A stretch of 64,000 bases of DNA, taken from positions 356,223 through 420,222 of the forward strand of contig NZ_JSYZ01000009.1 in the NCBI RefSeq assembly GCF_001293465.1. Reading direction: 5' to 3'. The stretch comes from Pseudomonas asplenii. Its GTDB lineage: Bacteria; Pseudomonadota; Gammaproteobacteria; Pseudomonadales; Pseudomonadaceae. Positions 47,515 to 55,687 of this stretch are shown one piece after another (position 1 is the stretch's first letter; every line of letters starts with the position of its first letter). The translations under genes and the position numbers were made by a program. The notes under the pieces were generated by a model. It was not told the DNA's origin. It searched no databases and worked only from the letters and a program-made list of their open reading frames with translations.

Positions 47515-47748
47515 TTTTCAGCGGCAGTGGCTTTCTGACCTAAGGGCCCCCGCTCCGCCCTCCGGGCTGCGCTCGAAGTAACGCCAGGTGGGTCAGCTTG
47601 CCGCCCTGGCGACGAGGATCAGGCTCGGCTCGTAGATCTGCGGGCAACGGACGGCTGGGGTGTGCGGGCCGAGAGCACGGTGTACAGCGCCTTCGGGGGG
47701 CCGTGGTATATTCGCCTTCCTGCCCTCCAGCCGAAGGACCGCCAGACG

Positions 47749-48465
47749 GTGACCAGGAAAACCGGCATCCGCGCCCAGCAAGCCGACCAGACCCGCGCCC
47801 GTATCCTCAAGGCCGCCGTGAAGGTGTTCGCCCGCGACGGCTATTCCGGCGGAAGGGTCGAGAGCATTTCCCAGGAAGCCGAATCCAACGACCGCATGCT
47901 CTACTACTATTTCGGCAGCAAGGAACGCCTGTTCCTCTGCGTGCTGGAACACATCTACGAGCAGTTCAACAAGGCCGAAGGCAAACTGCGCCTGGAGCTC
48001 GGCAAGCCCGAGCAAGCCTTGCGTGAACTGGTCGCGTTCATCTGGAACTACTACGTCCGCCATCCCGAATTCGTCGCCATCCTGAGCATCGAGAACCTGC
48101 ACCAGGGCAAGCACGCCCGGCAGTCCGGGGAACTGCGGCGACTGTCGGGAGAGGCGGTGGGCGTGCTGCGCCCGATCATCGAGGCCGGCCAGGCCCAGGG
48201 GCTCTTCCGCCAGGACCTGGACATCAAGCATGTCTACCTGATGATCGCCTCGCTCTGCTACTTCTACAATTCCAACCAGCACACCCTGAGTTCGTTCCTC
48301 GGCGAACCGTTGGCGGACAAGCATCAGCGACAGGATTGGCTGGCCTTCATCAGCGACCTGGTGGTACGTGGCGTTCTGCACTCAACTGCCGGAACGGGCG
48401 TACCCACGAACAGGCCGGCAATCGCTACCCTTCCGAGCCCCTCCCAGACACCCCTGGTTAAGTAA
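47749..48465 (+). CDS. TetR-family transcriptional regulator
   Basis: GTG 47749 follows AAGGA; an in-frame ATG at 47662 would add 29 unconvincing residues. The 238-residue product has a TetR HTH at about 15-60 (TRARILKAAVKVFARDGYSG, then MLYYYFGSKERLFL) and a C-terminal ligand domain with LVAFIWNYYVRHPEFVAILS. The gene overlaps, at its 3' end, a near-palindrome GGTTAAGTAACCACTTACC (48456-48474) that could be its operator. The next gene, 86 bp away on the same strand, encodes a periplasmic nucleoside hydrolase and is the likely target. Confidence 0.9.
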   Translation: MTRKTGIRAQQADQTRARILKAAVKVFARDGYSGGRVESISQEAESNDRMLYYYFGSKERLFLCVLEHIYEQFNKAEGKLRLELGKPEQALRELVAFIWNYYVRHPEFVAILSIENLHQGKHARQSGELRRLSGEAVGVLRPIIEAGQAQGLFRQDLDIKHVYLMIASLCYFYNSNQHTLSSFLGEPLADKHQRQDWLAFISDLVVRGVLHSTAGTGVPTNRPAIATLPSPSQTPLVK

Positions 48466-48503
48466 CCACTTACCTGGCGATAGCCTTTCCTCGCATCGCC
48501 AGG
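48456..48503 (+). promoter_or_regulatory. near-palindrome plus hairpin between tetR and nucleoside hydrolase
   Basis: GGTTAAGTAACCACTTACC (48456-48474) is a near-palindrome overlapping the TetR stop codon; CCTGGCGAT ... ATCGCCAGG (48473-48503) is a perfect 9-bp stem right after it. Either could be an operator; the hairpin lacks a T-run, so it is not a clear terminator. Confidence 0.4.
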
Positions 48504-48551
48504 CATGCTGGGCCACCGCAATACAACAATAACTCATTGGGGCAAATCACC

Positions 48552-49631
48552 ATGCAACGCTTTCTCAAGGGCTGCGCGCTGGCGCTGGCCGTCGGCTTGT
48601 CGACCGGTTCGCTGCACGCGGCGGACAAGGTCATTCTCGACACCGATTTCAACGTGCTCAACGACGACGGCCAGGCCTTCATCATGCTCGCGCAGTTGCA
48701 TGCGCAGAAGAAAATCGACCTGCTCGGCATGACCCTGGTCAGCGGCAATGCCTGGGTCGACCAGGCACAGGTCGACGCGCTGAAGGCCGTCGAACGCATG
48801 GGCGTGGAAAAGGAGATCGGCGTCTACTCCGGCGCGGCCTACCCGCTGCTGCATGATTTCGCCACTTACCCCCAGGAGCAGGCATTGTTCGGCTCCGGCT
48901 GGCCCGGGGCGTTCAAGAACCCGCGGCCGACCTCGGCGGCGCAACTGGTGGCCCCGCCGGACGGCATGGCGACCCATACCCGACTGCGCAGCGAAACCGC
49001 CCCGCAGTTCATCATCGACAGCGTGCGCAAGAACCCCCACGAAGTGACGCTGCTGGCCATCGGCCCGCTGACCAACCTGGCCCTGGCGATCCGCCAGGCC
49101 CCGGATATCGTGCCGCTGATCAAGCGCATCGTGTACATGGGCGGGGCCATCGAGGTTCCCGGCAACACCACGCCGGCCGCCGAGTTCAACTGGTGGTTCG
49201 ACCCGGAAGCGGCGCGGATCGTCCTGCGCTCGCCGATCGAACACGTGATCTTCCCCAACGATGTCTGCGAGAAGGTCATCTTCGACGCTTCGGTCTACCA
49301 ACGGGTGATCGCCGCCAAGGGTGCGGTACCGGAACTGTACCAAAGCGTGTTCGGACCGGAGTTCGCCAAGGACCCGGGCTACCACAGTTTCACCTGGGAC
49401 AGCCTGCCGGCGTTGTTCCTGACCGAGCCAGGCATCGTCACCGAGTCACGCGAGATGTGGATCGATGTCGACACCCACTTCGGTCCGGACTACGGCCGGG
49501 CGCTGGGCTACAGCAAAGGTGCACCGGTCGGTACGCAGAAGGCCAGGGTGGTGTTCGCCGTCGACCAGAAGAAGTTCTGGAACGACTATGTGTCGCTGGT
49601 GACCTTGCCGACGCCGGTGAAAAAGCCCTGA
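48552..49631 (+). CDS. periplasmic inosine-uridine-type nucleoside hydrolase
   Basis: The 359-residue protein removes the base from ribonucleosides by hydrolysing the N-glycosidic bond. A signal peptide (RFLKGCALALAVGLSTGSLH, cleaved near AA) is followed by the Ca2+-binding motif VILDTDFNVLNDDGQAFIML (DxDxxxxxDD), GPLTNLALAIRQAP and MGGAIEVPGN, all typical. ATG 48552 is used; a TTG at 48537 is possible but less likely. The periplasmic location suggests salvage of external nucleosides. Probably controlled by the adjacent TetR protein. Confidence 0.9.
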   Translation: MQRFLKGCALALAVGLSTGSLHAADKVILDTDFNVLNDDGQAFIMLAQLHAQKKIDLLGMTLVSGNAWVDQAQVDALKAVERMGVEKEIGVYSGAAYPLLHDFATYPQEQALFGSGWPGAFKNPRPTSAAQLVAPPDGMATHTRLRSETAPQFIIDSVRKNPHEVTLLAIGPLTNLALAIRQAPDIVPLIKRIVYMGGAIEVPGNTTPAAEFNWWFDPEAARIVLRSPIEHVIFPNDVCEKVIFDASVYQRVIAAKGAVPELYQSVFGPEFAKDPGYHSFTWDSLPALFLTEPGIVTESREMWIDVDTHFGPDYGRALGYSKGAPVGTQKARVVFAVDQKKFWNDYVSLVTLPTPVKKP

Positions 49632-49677
49632 TTGGCGCACGGTCCGTGTCTCCGACACCGACCGTGACCATACGGGT

Positions 49678-50220
49678 TCAGAAGCTCACATCCGCCGCCT
49701 TCATCACCTGCACGAAAGCCCCGTTCAGGGTCGCATTGTGATGCTCGACGATCGCCCGGGCCGAGAGCCCGGGCGTGTCCATGCAGGTATGCGCATCACC
49801 TACCAGCACCGCCTCGAAGCCCAGGTCGCGAGCCAGCCGGCAGGTGCTGTCGACACAGTACTGGGTCTTCATGCCGACGATGACCAACCGTTTCACCCCG
49901 GCGTCGTCCAGTTGCTCGGCCAACCCGGTTTCGAAGAAACAACTGGGACGGCTCTTGTCGAGCAGATGATCCGCCGCCGGGTCCAGTCCCAGCTCCGGCA
50001 AGACCTGCCAGGCGGCACTGCCCGCCTCGATCGGCGAACCCTGCGGCCCGGTGTGCCGCAGGGCGAAGATCGGTGCGCAGGACTCGCGCGCCTGCCCGAC
50101 CAGCGCGGTGATACGCGCCAGCACCTGCTCACCGTCCCATGGCTTGTCCGGGCCATGGAACAGGCCGACCTGCATATCGATGATCAACAGCGCCGAGCGC
50201 TGGGAACTGTGAACCTGCAT
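49678..50220 (-). CDS. isochorismatase-like cysteine hydrolase
   Basis: The 180-residue protein starts at 50220 (MQVHSSQRSALLIIDMQVGL) after GGAGAAACACC. It has the family's catalytic acid in LLIIDMQ, the lysine at DKSRPSCFFET, and the nucleophile in VIVGMKTQYCVDSTCRLARD. Such enzymes act on amides or N-carbamoyl compounds; the substrate cannot be told. It converges with the nucleoside hydrolase gene. A strong hairpin at 50266-50294 separates it from sequence upstream on the same strand. Confidence 0.9.
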   Translation of the reverse strand: MQVHSSQRSALLIIDMQVGLFHGPDKPWDGEQVLARITALVGQARESCAPIFALRHTGPQGSPIEAGSAAWQVLPELGLDPAADHLLDKSRPSCFFETGLAEQLDDAGVKRLVIVGMKTQYCVDSTCRLARDLGFEAVLVGDAHTCMDTPGLSARAIVEHHNATLNGAFVQVMKAADVSF

Positions 50221-50265
50221 GGTGTTTCTCCTTCCTGGTGATGCCAGCAAGGGGCCGGAAACCAA

Positions 50266-50294
50266 AAGGCCCCGTCCATTGCTGGCGGGGCCTT
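50266..50294 (-). terminator. intrinsic terminator
   Basis: AAGGCCCCG and CGGGGCCTT make a perfect 9-bp stem; on the minus strand it is followed by TTGG. It lies 22 bp downstream of the minus-strand mini-ORF at 50316 and upstream of the hydrolase gene. Confidence 0.8.
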
Positions 50295-50315
50295 GGTTCA
50301 CTGCGCGTCAATCAC

Positions 50316-50405
50316 TCACACGGCAACCTCGCACCCGCCCAGGGCGGTCACGGAGGTAGAGGTGATGGTCAACTGCAGCGATATCATGTTCATGGAATCG
50401 ATCAT
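50316..50405 (-). CDS. possible small peptide (29 aa)
   Basis: MIDSMNMISLQLTITSTSVT then ALGGCEVAV, rich in Ser/Thr and hydrophobic residues, with a single Cys near the end. No good ribosome site is visible. The main support is the strong terminator just after its stop, which implies a transcript here. It might be a leader or precursor peptide. Low certainty. Confidence 0.3.
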   Translation of the reverse strand: MIDSMNMISLQLTITSTSVTALGGCEVAV

Positions 50406-50519
50406 GCAACAGCGACCCGCAACCTGACAATCCCATCCCGGTCGACATTCCACGCTTGAACTTGCACGCCTCATACCGATAGTGTGCTGAATACCTTCAA
50501 TCCTGCGCACGGATGCCCC

Positions 50520-50768
50520 ATGCCTCAATCCGAACAGCTCTGCATTGTCTTCGTCCCCGCACTGGTGGTTATCCTGACTGCCGCCGAACAGAAGAAAGGT
50601 GCGCCGCTATCAGAAGCGCAAGTCCTGGAAATCCGGGACAACGCCGCCTGTATCAGCCTGCCGGTGGAGGTCGCGCAAGCCATGGACGACAGCAGGGGCT
50701 ACCCGGATATTTCGGCTGAAAACTGCTGGCATGAGTGGCAGCAGCTACGGGCCGAGGTCCGACCATGA
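50520..50768 (+). CDS. hypothetical protein (82 aa), coupled to next gene
   Basis: MPQSEQLCIVFVPALVVILT begins a small protein with one hydrophobic stretch (about 7-20) and an amphipathic C-terminal half (GAPLSEAQVLEIRDNAACIS, and CWHEWQQLRAEVRP). The stop overlaps the next start (ATGA), so the two are expressed together. I do not recognise a domain with certainty. The pair resembles accessory or immunity-type couples seen in Pseudomonas genomes. Confidence 0.65.
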   Translation: MPQSEQLCIVFVPALVVILTAAEQKKGAPLSEAQVLEIRDNAACISLPVEVAQAMDDSRGYPDISAENCWHEWQQLRAEVRP

Positions 50769-51232
50769 AGGTATTCAACATCGTCCCGCATGAAGGTATC
50801 GGCCCCGCCAGGCTGGGCGCATCACGGGAGAACACCAGGCTGGCGATGACAGCCGACGGTTTCACGCTCAAGCACGACACCGAAACACAGGACTACTTCG
50901 ATCTGCCAGAACTGGGGATTCAGGTCGAGTACAGCGCGGGCCAGGCCTCGTTCATCGGGGTGTCCTGCTACGCTGCGTGCCAGGTCATGTATGACGGCGT
51001 GAACGTCTTCGATACCGAGGCCGAGGAGCTGTTCGGGCGAATGGCGCGGGCCGATGGTTCAGGCGAGCATTCGCTCAATACCCACGAGCACCTGTTTCCC
51101 AGACAGATCCTCACGCTGTGGGATGCCGACGAGCAGTACGATCGCATGGGCGGTGAAGAGCGGCGGGTCTGGGCGCAGGTGGGCTTGGGCGACGCCGATT
51201 ATCTCGCAGCCATCAGCAAGCAGACGCACTAG
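50765..51232 (+). CDS. hypothetical protein (155 aa), possible immunity-like fold
   Basis: MKVFNIVPHEGIGPARLGAS matches a recurring pattern (I.P..G.G...LGMSR..V..AM) found in small proteins near polymorphic toxin loci, followed by YFDLPELGIQVEYSAGQASF and a two-Cys segment (SCYAACQVMYDGVNVF). No signal peptide. It is coupled with the preceding gene by an ATGA overlap and converges with the histidine phosphatase gene, whose stop overlaps its own by four bases. No toxin gene is adjacent, so the role is open. Confidence 0.7.
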   Translation: MKVFNIVPHEGIGPARLGASRENTRLAMTADGFTLKHDTETQDYFDLPELGIQVEYSAGQASFIGVSCYAACQVMYDGVNVFDTEAEELFGRMARADGSGEHSLNTHEHLFPRQILTLWDADEQYDRMGGEERRVWAQVGLGDADYLAAISKQTH

Positions 51233-51774
51233 AACCGCAGACGCCAGTGCCCGTTGCGACGCAGGTCGACCACCGACAACGGCTCGATATCAATGGCGTT
51301 GAACGAGGCCGGCCCGGCCTGCAACGCATGGAGAATCGCCGCGCGAATCACGAAGGGGTGGGTGACGACAACGAAGTGCCCGTCCTCCTGGAAACTGTCG
51401 AGCCAGGCCGCCACCCGGGCGCACAGTGCGATCACCGACTCGCCCGCCGGCGGGGCCATCTCCGGATGGCTGACCCAAGCTGCCAGTGCCTCGGGGGCGT
51501 TCTCCTGCAGGTCGCTCAGGCTCAGGCCCTGCCACTCGCCAAAATCGTAGTCCCCCAGCTCCGGCACGATCTCGATCTCGCTGCCCAGCGCCTCGGCGGT
51601 CTGCCAGGCGCGGGTCTCCGGTGCACTGAGGATACGTACCGGCTTTTTCAGCCGGCTGGCCAATTCGGCAGCCTTGGCCAGTCCCTTGGGTTCGACCGGC
51701 TCATCCAGCGGGAAGCGCCCCAGACGCTGAGCCTCGGTGCGGGCATGGCAAACAACGCTGAGCCGGATCGCCAT
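51229..51774 (-). CDS. histidine phosphatase family protein
   Basis: The 181-residue protein starts at 51774 (MAIRLSVVCHARTEAQRLGR). The family's RHG motif is seen as VCHART, with H10 in place; the second histidine is in VVVTHPFVIRAAIL, and an acidic residue lies in FGEWQGLSL. It could be a phosphatase of the CobC/alpha-ribazole-phosphate type or a general phosphoglycerate-mutase-like enzyme. The cobalamin-riboswitch-like element lies 60 bp away, divergent, which lends slight support to a B12 link. Confidence 0.85.
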   Translation of the reverse strand: MAIRLSVVCHARTEAQRLGRFPLDEPVEPKGLAKAAELASRLKKPVRILSAPETRAWQTAEALGSEIEIVPELGDYDFGEWQGLSLSDLQENAPEALAAWVSHPEMAPPAGESVIALCARVAAWLDSFQEDGHFVVVTHPFVIRAAILHALQAGPASFNAIDIEPLSVVDLRRNGHWRLRF

Positions 51775-51829
51775 ATGGACATTTCTCCCGTTCTGCCCCG
51801 CTGCGGGCACACGCCGCACGAGCACTGGT

Positions 51830-51955
51830 CATTATTGTAAGAATAGAAGCCGGTGAGAACCCGGCACGACGGCGCCACTGTAATCGCATTCTGGATACCG
51901 AGCGCGAGCTCCTTCCAGGCGCGGTCGTTTCTCAGACCTGACGCACAATCCCGGG
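51830..51955 (+). ncRNA. cobalamin riboswitch-like aptamer
   Basis: AATAGAAGCCGGTGAGAACC (51842-51861) with the following CGGCACGACGGCGCCACTGTAA closely follows the cobalamin riboswitch core (AATAGGGAAGCCGGTGNGAATCCGGC ... CGCCACTGT). A distal CTCAGACCTGAC at about 51932-51943 fits the 3' closing part (GTCAGGAnACCTGCC). The core lacks two G of the consensus and the CCCGC stretch is altered, so it may be degenerate. It points to the plus strand, toward a terminator at 52000 and copC-copD. Confidence 0.7.
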
Positions 51956-51999
51956 AGAATTTTCAGAGGGCCGACGCCACAGTATCGGACATCTGCAAC

Positions 52000-52035
52000 A
52001 CAAAAAGGAGTCGGTCATCCCGGCTCCCTTTTTGT
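52000..52035 (+). terminator. intrinsic terminator downstream of riboswitch
   Basis: ACAAAAAGGAGTCGG and CCGGCTCCCTTTTTGT pair over about 15 bp with one bulged C, followed by CTTG. It lies about 45 bp beyond the aptamer and 93 bp before copC, the position expected for a termination-type riboswitch platform. Confidence 0.85.
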
Positions 52036-52128
52036 CTTGCAGGTGCCAAACGCTTCCATAGCGGCTATTGTGGCCTCCATGCCATTGCGCGGCATCCTCA
52101 CCTGTTCCCATCATCAAGGTACTGATCG

Positions 52129-52503
52129 ATGTCATCTTCCCGCCTGAAAAAATTCCTCGGCACCGTTGTCCTGCTCGGCGGTTTCGCCGCGACCGATTCC
52201 GCGTTCGCCCATGCCCACCTGAAAAGCGAAACCCCGGCAGCCGACAGCACCGTCAGCGCCCCGAGCGAATTGCGCCTGGTATTCAGCGAAGGTGTCGAGG
52301 CGGCGTTGACCAAGGTCGAGTTGAGCAATGGCGATGGCAAGGTCGCGCTGAAAGGCATCGCCACCGATCCGGCCGACAAAAAGGTGCTGATCGTGACCCC
52401 GGCGGCCGCCCTGAAGGCGGGCGACTACCAGGTCAACTGGCATGCGGTCTCGGTCGATACCCACAAGAGTGAAGGCAACTACGGCTTCAAGGTGAGCAAC
52501 TGA
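52129..52503 (+). CDS. copC: CopC/YobA-type copper-binding protein
   Basis: A 124-residue periplasmic protein with a signal (SRLKKFLGTVVLLGGFAATD, cleaved at AFA-HAHL). The mature N-terminus HAHLKSETPAADSTVSAPSE provides the Cu(II)-binding His. LRLVFSEGVE, GDYQVNWHAVSVDTHKSEGN and the ending GFKVSN are typical of CopC. The start follows AAGG. copD follows after four bases, so CopC and CopD form the usual pair for copper handling or uptake. The B12-riboswitch-like element upstream is unusual. Confidence 0.9.
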   Translation: MSSSRLKKFLGTVVLLGGFAATDSAFAHAHLKSETPAADSTVSAPSELRLVFSEGVEAALTKVELSNGDGKVALKGIATDPADKKVLIVTPAAALKAGDYQVNWHAVSVDTHKSEGNYGFKVSN

Positions 52504-52507
52504 GTTC

Positions 52508-53359
52508 ATGCCGGATGCCATGGTCCTGTGTCGTTTCGTGCATTTCACCATGGTCCTGTCGCTGTTCGGGGTCTCTCTGTTCAGGCCCCTGCTGATCGGT
52601 TCGACGCCCGACACAGCGCTCGATTCACGCCTGCTCAGGGCGCGCCGCTGGATGGCCGGGCTGGCCTTGCTCAGTGCGACGGCCTGGTTGCTGCTGACCA
52701 CCGTCGGCATGACCGATGACGGGGCGGACGCCATCCGCCTGCCCACCCTGCAACTGGTGCTGGGCAGCACCTTCTTCGGCCAGGTCTGGACCTGGCACCT
52801 GGGCTTGAGCCTGCTGCTGTTGATCGCCCTCGGCACCAATGCGCCGCCACGGGTCAGCCTGCTGCTGGCGTTCCTGCAACTGGCGACCCTGGCACCGGTG
52901 GGTCATGGCGCCATGCTCGACGGGCTGGGTGGGCAGTTGCTGATGTTCAATCAACTGCTGCACCTGAGCGGGGTCGGCGCCTGGATCGGTGGCTTGATGT
53001 TGCTGGCCCTGGTGCTGAGCCGCCCGGCCGGGCATGACCTCGAGCGGATCCTGCGACGCTTCAGCAATCTGGGTTATCTGATGGTCGCGGTGATCGTCGT
53101 CACCGGCCTGGTCAACGTCCGCGTGCTCACCGGGACCCTCTGGCCGACACCGTTGTTGCAGGGCTTTGCGCTGATATTGCTGGCCAAGGTGCTGGTGGTC
53201 CTGCTGATGCTCGGGTTGGCCCTGTTCAACCTGGTGATGAGCCGTCGTGGGCGCTTCACGATGCTGCGGCGCAGCGTCACTCTCGAATGGCTGTTGGGCC
53301 TTGGCGCGATTCTCGCGGTGTCGCTGCTGGGCACGCTGCCGCCCGTGCTGATGAACTGA
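52508..53359 (+). CDS. copD: CopD family copper transport protein
   Basis: The 283-residue inner-membrane protein has about eight hydrophobic spans and the family's conserved histidines: CRFVHFTMVLSLFGVSLFRP at the N-terminus, HGAMLDG and QLLHLSGVGAWIGGLMLLAL mid-protein. It ends in a hydrophobic span, ILAVSLLGTLPPVL. It is believed to move copper across the inner membrane with CopC. Its start is four bases after the copC stop. A REP follows at 53438. Confidence 0.92.
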   Translation: MPDAMVLCRFVHFTMVLSLFGVSLFRPLLIGSTPDTALDSRLLRARRWMAGLALLSATAWLLLTTVGMTDDGADAIRLPTLQLVLGSTFFGQVWTWHLGLSLLLLIALGTNAPPRVSLLLAFLQLATLAPVGHGAMLDGLGGQLLMFNQLLHLSGVGAWIGGLMLLALVLSRPAGHDLERILRRFSNLGYLMVAVIVVTGLVNVRVLTGTLWPTPLLQGFALILLAKVLVVLLMLGLALFNLVMSRRGRFTMLRRSVTLEWLLGLGAILAVSLLGTLPPVLMN

Positions 53360-53437
53360 CCCGGCCATACCAGACCTTCAGGAGCCGGGCTTGTCGGGGC
53401 GCCGAACCGCCGCGAAGCTTTTGGCAACCTTGAGGGC

Positions 53438-53465
53438 CCCTTCGCTGGCAAGCCAGGCTCCTACA
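53438..53465 (+). repeat. REP-like sequence
   Basis: CCTTCGCTGGCAAGCCAGGC with CTCCTACA is a close match to the Pseudomonas REP (TTCGCGGGCAAGCCCGCTCCTACA). The interval 53466-53680 is otherwise GC-rich then AT-rich upstream sequence of the permease gene. Confidence 0.75.
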
Positions 53466-53680
53466 AGATCCGCGCCGGCCCACACGCCCGGCCCCGCCGG
53501 CAAGATCCGCGTCGGCCTCCACACTCCGCCCCGCCTGCCGGGTCCGCGTCGGACGCACTGACCAGTTATCGTCCTCGCCGGGTAATGTGTAAAAAAACCG
53601 ACTCAGATAGTCATCTATATGAATCCTTCAGGTATATTCCCTGGAAACACGTAACAAGATATTACAATAAGGGGTTTCCG

Positions 53681-55051
53681 TTGGATCTTTCACATGCCGC
53701 GTGGCTCGCCCACGACACCCGCCTGATCCTCTGCTGCCTGGCCGCCATTGCCAGCATCATCGTGCTGATCAGCCTGACCAGACTGCCGCCCTTCCTGTCG
53801 ATTCTGATCGGCACCTTCGTCGCCGGGCTCGGTGCGGCGCTGCCGCCGGAAGAAGTCGCCAAGGCCTTCAGCAAGGGTGCCGGCAGCCTGCTCGGCGAAG
53901 CCGGGATCATCATTGCCCTGGGCGCGATGCTCGGCGCGCTGATGGCCGAATCCGGCGCCGCCGACCGGATCGCCTCGACCCTGCTGCGGCATGCGAAAGG
54001 CAAGGCCCTGCCCTGGGTCATGGCATTCGTGGCGATGGTCATCGGCCTGCCGCTGTTCTTCGAAGTCGGGTTGGTGCTGATGGTGCCGGTGATCTTCGTC
54101 ATCGCCCGGCAGTCCGGCCAGCCATTGCTCAAGGTGGCGATCCCGGCCCTGGCCGGCATGACCACACTGCATGCGTTGATGCCTCCGCACCCCGGGCCGC
54201 TTATCGCCGTCAGCGCACTGCATGCCGACCTGGGCACGACGATGCTGCTGGGCCTGTGCATCGCCGTACCGGCGGTGATTCTTGCCGGCCCCCTGTATGG
54301 CATCTGGCTGTCGAAGCGACTGGATGTGCAGGAACCTGCCGAACTCGGCGCGCTGTTCACCGCCAAGATCGAAACCCGCCGCAAGCCGAGCTTTGCCGTG
54401 TCACTGCTGATCATCCTGCTGCCGGTGCTGCTGATGCTCGGCAGTACGCTGGCCAAGGTCGCCATGGCACCGCAAGGCAGCCTGGCGATCACCCTGAAAT
54501 TTCTCGGTGAACCGCTGATCGCCCTGGGCATTGCGGTAATCGCGGCGGTGATCTGCCTGGGCTGGTCGATCGGCATGGCCCGGGACCAGGTCGGTAGCGT
54601 GCTGCGCAAGAGCCTGGCGCCGATTGCCGTATTGCTGCTGACCATCGGTGCCGGTGGCGGCCTGAAGCAGACGCTGCTGGAAGCCGGGGTCAGCGATACC
54701 ATCAGCAAGATCGCCAGCGGAGCGCACCTGTCCTACGTGCTGCTGGCCTGGCTGATCGCCGTCGCCCTGCGCCAGGCGACGGGTTCGGCCACCGTCGCGA
54801 CCACCACCACCGCCGGCATCCTCGCCCCGCTGATGGCCGGCCTGGCAAGCACCCAGAGCTCGCTGGTGGCCCTGGCGATCGGTGCCGGTTCGGTATTCTT
54901 CTGCCATGTGAACGATGCCGGCTTCTGGATGGTGCGCGAGTACTTCGGCTTGCAGCTCAAGCAGACGATCTGGGTCTGGTCGGTGTTGCAGACCATCGTC
55001 TCGGTGGTGGGGCTGGTGGAGGCGTTGCTGTTGTGGCAGTGGTTCCAGTAA
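53681..55051 (+). CDS. gntP: gluconate:H+ symporter, GntP family
   Basis: The 456-residue permease imports gluconate or related sugar acids. About 12-13 spans are visible, with family stretches such as EAGIIIALGAMLGALMAESG, ALMPPHPGPLIAVSALHADL, and near the end TGSATVATTTTAGILAPLMA and FFCHVNDAGFWMVREYFGLQ. I use TTG 53681 because AAGGGG lies six bases before it and the product length is normal; an earlier in-frame ATG at 53585 would add 32 hydrophilic residues. No kinase is adjacent. Confidence 0.88.
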   Translation: MDLSHAAWLAHDTRLILCCLAAIASIIVLISLTRLPPFLSILIGTFVAGLGAALPPEEVAKAFSKGAGSLLGEAGIIIALGAMLGALMAESGAADRIASTLLRHAKGKALPWVMAFVAMVIGLPLFFEVGLVLMVPVIFVIARQSGQPLLKVAIPALAGMTTLHALMPPHPGPLIAVSALHADLGTTMLLGLCIAVPAVILAGPLYGIWLSKRLDVQEPAELGALFTAKIETRRKPSFAVSLLIILLPVLLMLGSTLAKVAMAPQGSLAITLKFLGEPLIALGIAVIAAVICLGWSIGMARDQVGSVLRKSLAPIAVLLLTIGAGGGLKQTLLEAGVSDTISKIASGAHLSYVLLAWLIAVALRQATGSATVATTTTAGILAPLMAGLASTQSSLVALAIGAGSVFFCHVNDAGFWMVREYFGLQLKQTIWVWSVLQTIVSVVGLVEALLLWQWFQ

Positions 55052-55138
55052 AGCTGCCCCCCAGGTTATCCCGTGGAAAAGTGCTGCCTGCGCCAGCGCT
55101 TTCGCGGATAAATCCGCGACTGGGCCCGTGAAGCTGGC

Positions 55139-55624
55139 CTAGTCCTCGGAATAGGCGAAATTCTTCAGCACTTCGCCATCCATCCGGTAGCGCACCCACT
55201 CGCTCTGCGGTTGCGCACCGATGGATTCGTAGAAGCGGATCGCCGGCTCGTTCCAGTCCAGCACGCTCCATTCCAGGCGCCCGCAGTCATTGGCACAGGC
55301 GATCTTCGCCAGGTGCCGCAGCAACTTCTTGCCCGCCCCCGCGCCGCGCTGCTGTGGCGAGACATACAGGTCCTCCAGGTACAGGCCATTGCGGCCCAGC
55401 CAGGTCGAGTAGCTGAAGAAGAACACCGCGAAACCGACCGGCTCGCCATCGCGCAGGCAGATCAGGCCGTGGGCCGTGGCGCCTTCGCCGAACAGGCTGC
55501 GCTCGATGTCCACGACACTGGCGAGCACCTCGTGGCGGGCCCGTTCGTATTCGGCCAGCTCGGTGATAAAGGTCAGGATCTGCGGCGCATCACTGGGCCG
55601 GGCTTCGCGTATTTCGAGGGACAT
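55139..55624 (-). CDS. GNAT family N-acetyltransferase
   Basis: A 161-residue acetyltransferase beginning MSLEIREARPSDAPQILTFI. The acetyl-CoA-binding motif A is LYVSPQQRGAGAGKKLLRHL, followed by LEWSVLDWNEPAIRFYESIG, which resembles diamine (spermidine/SSAT-like) acetyltransferases. It converges with the permease gene. Substrate is not evident. Confidence 0.92.
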   Translation of the reverse strand: MSLEIREARPSDAPQILTFITELAEYERARHEVLASVVDIERSLFGEGATAHGLICLRDGEPVGFAVFFFSYSTWLGRNGLYLEDLYVSPQQRGAGAGKKLLRHLAKIACANDCGRLEWSVLDWNEPAIRFYESIGAQPQSEWVRYRMDGEVLKNFAYSED

Positions 55625-55687
55625 GGGCGCTTCCAGAATCGATGAAGTCGCCCATGCTATTCGGATTGTGTCGCCACTTGAAACACT

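Noticed and set aside
47519..47748. Fragment of a LacI-type regulator ending at 47593 on the minus strand
   Set aside because: Only about 20 residues resemble a LacI C-terminus; composition fits random GC-rich sequence.
53585..53680. Longer start for the gluconate permease
   Set aside because: The extra 32 residues are hydrophilic and AT-rich and have no ribosome site, whereas TTG 53681 has AAGGGG at six bases.
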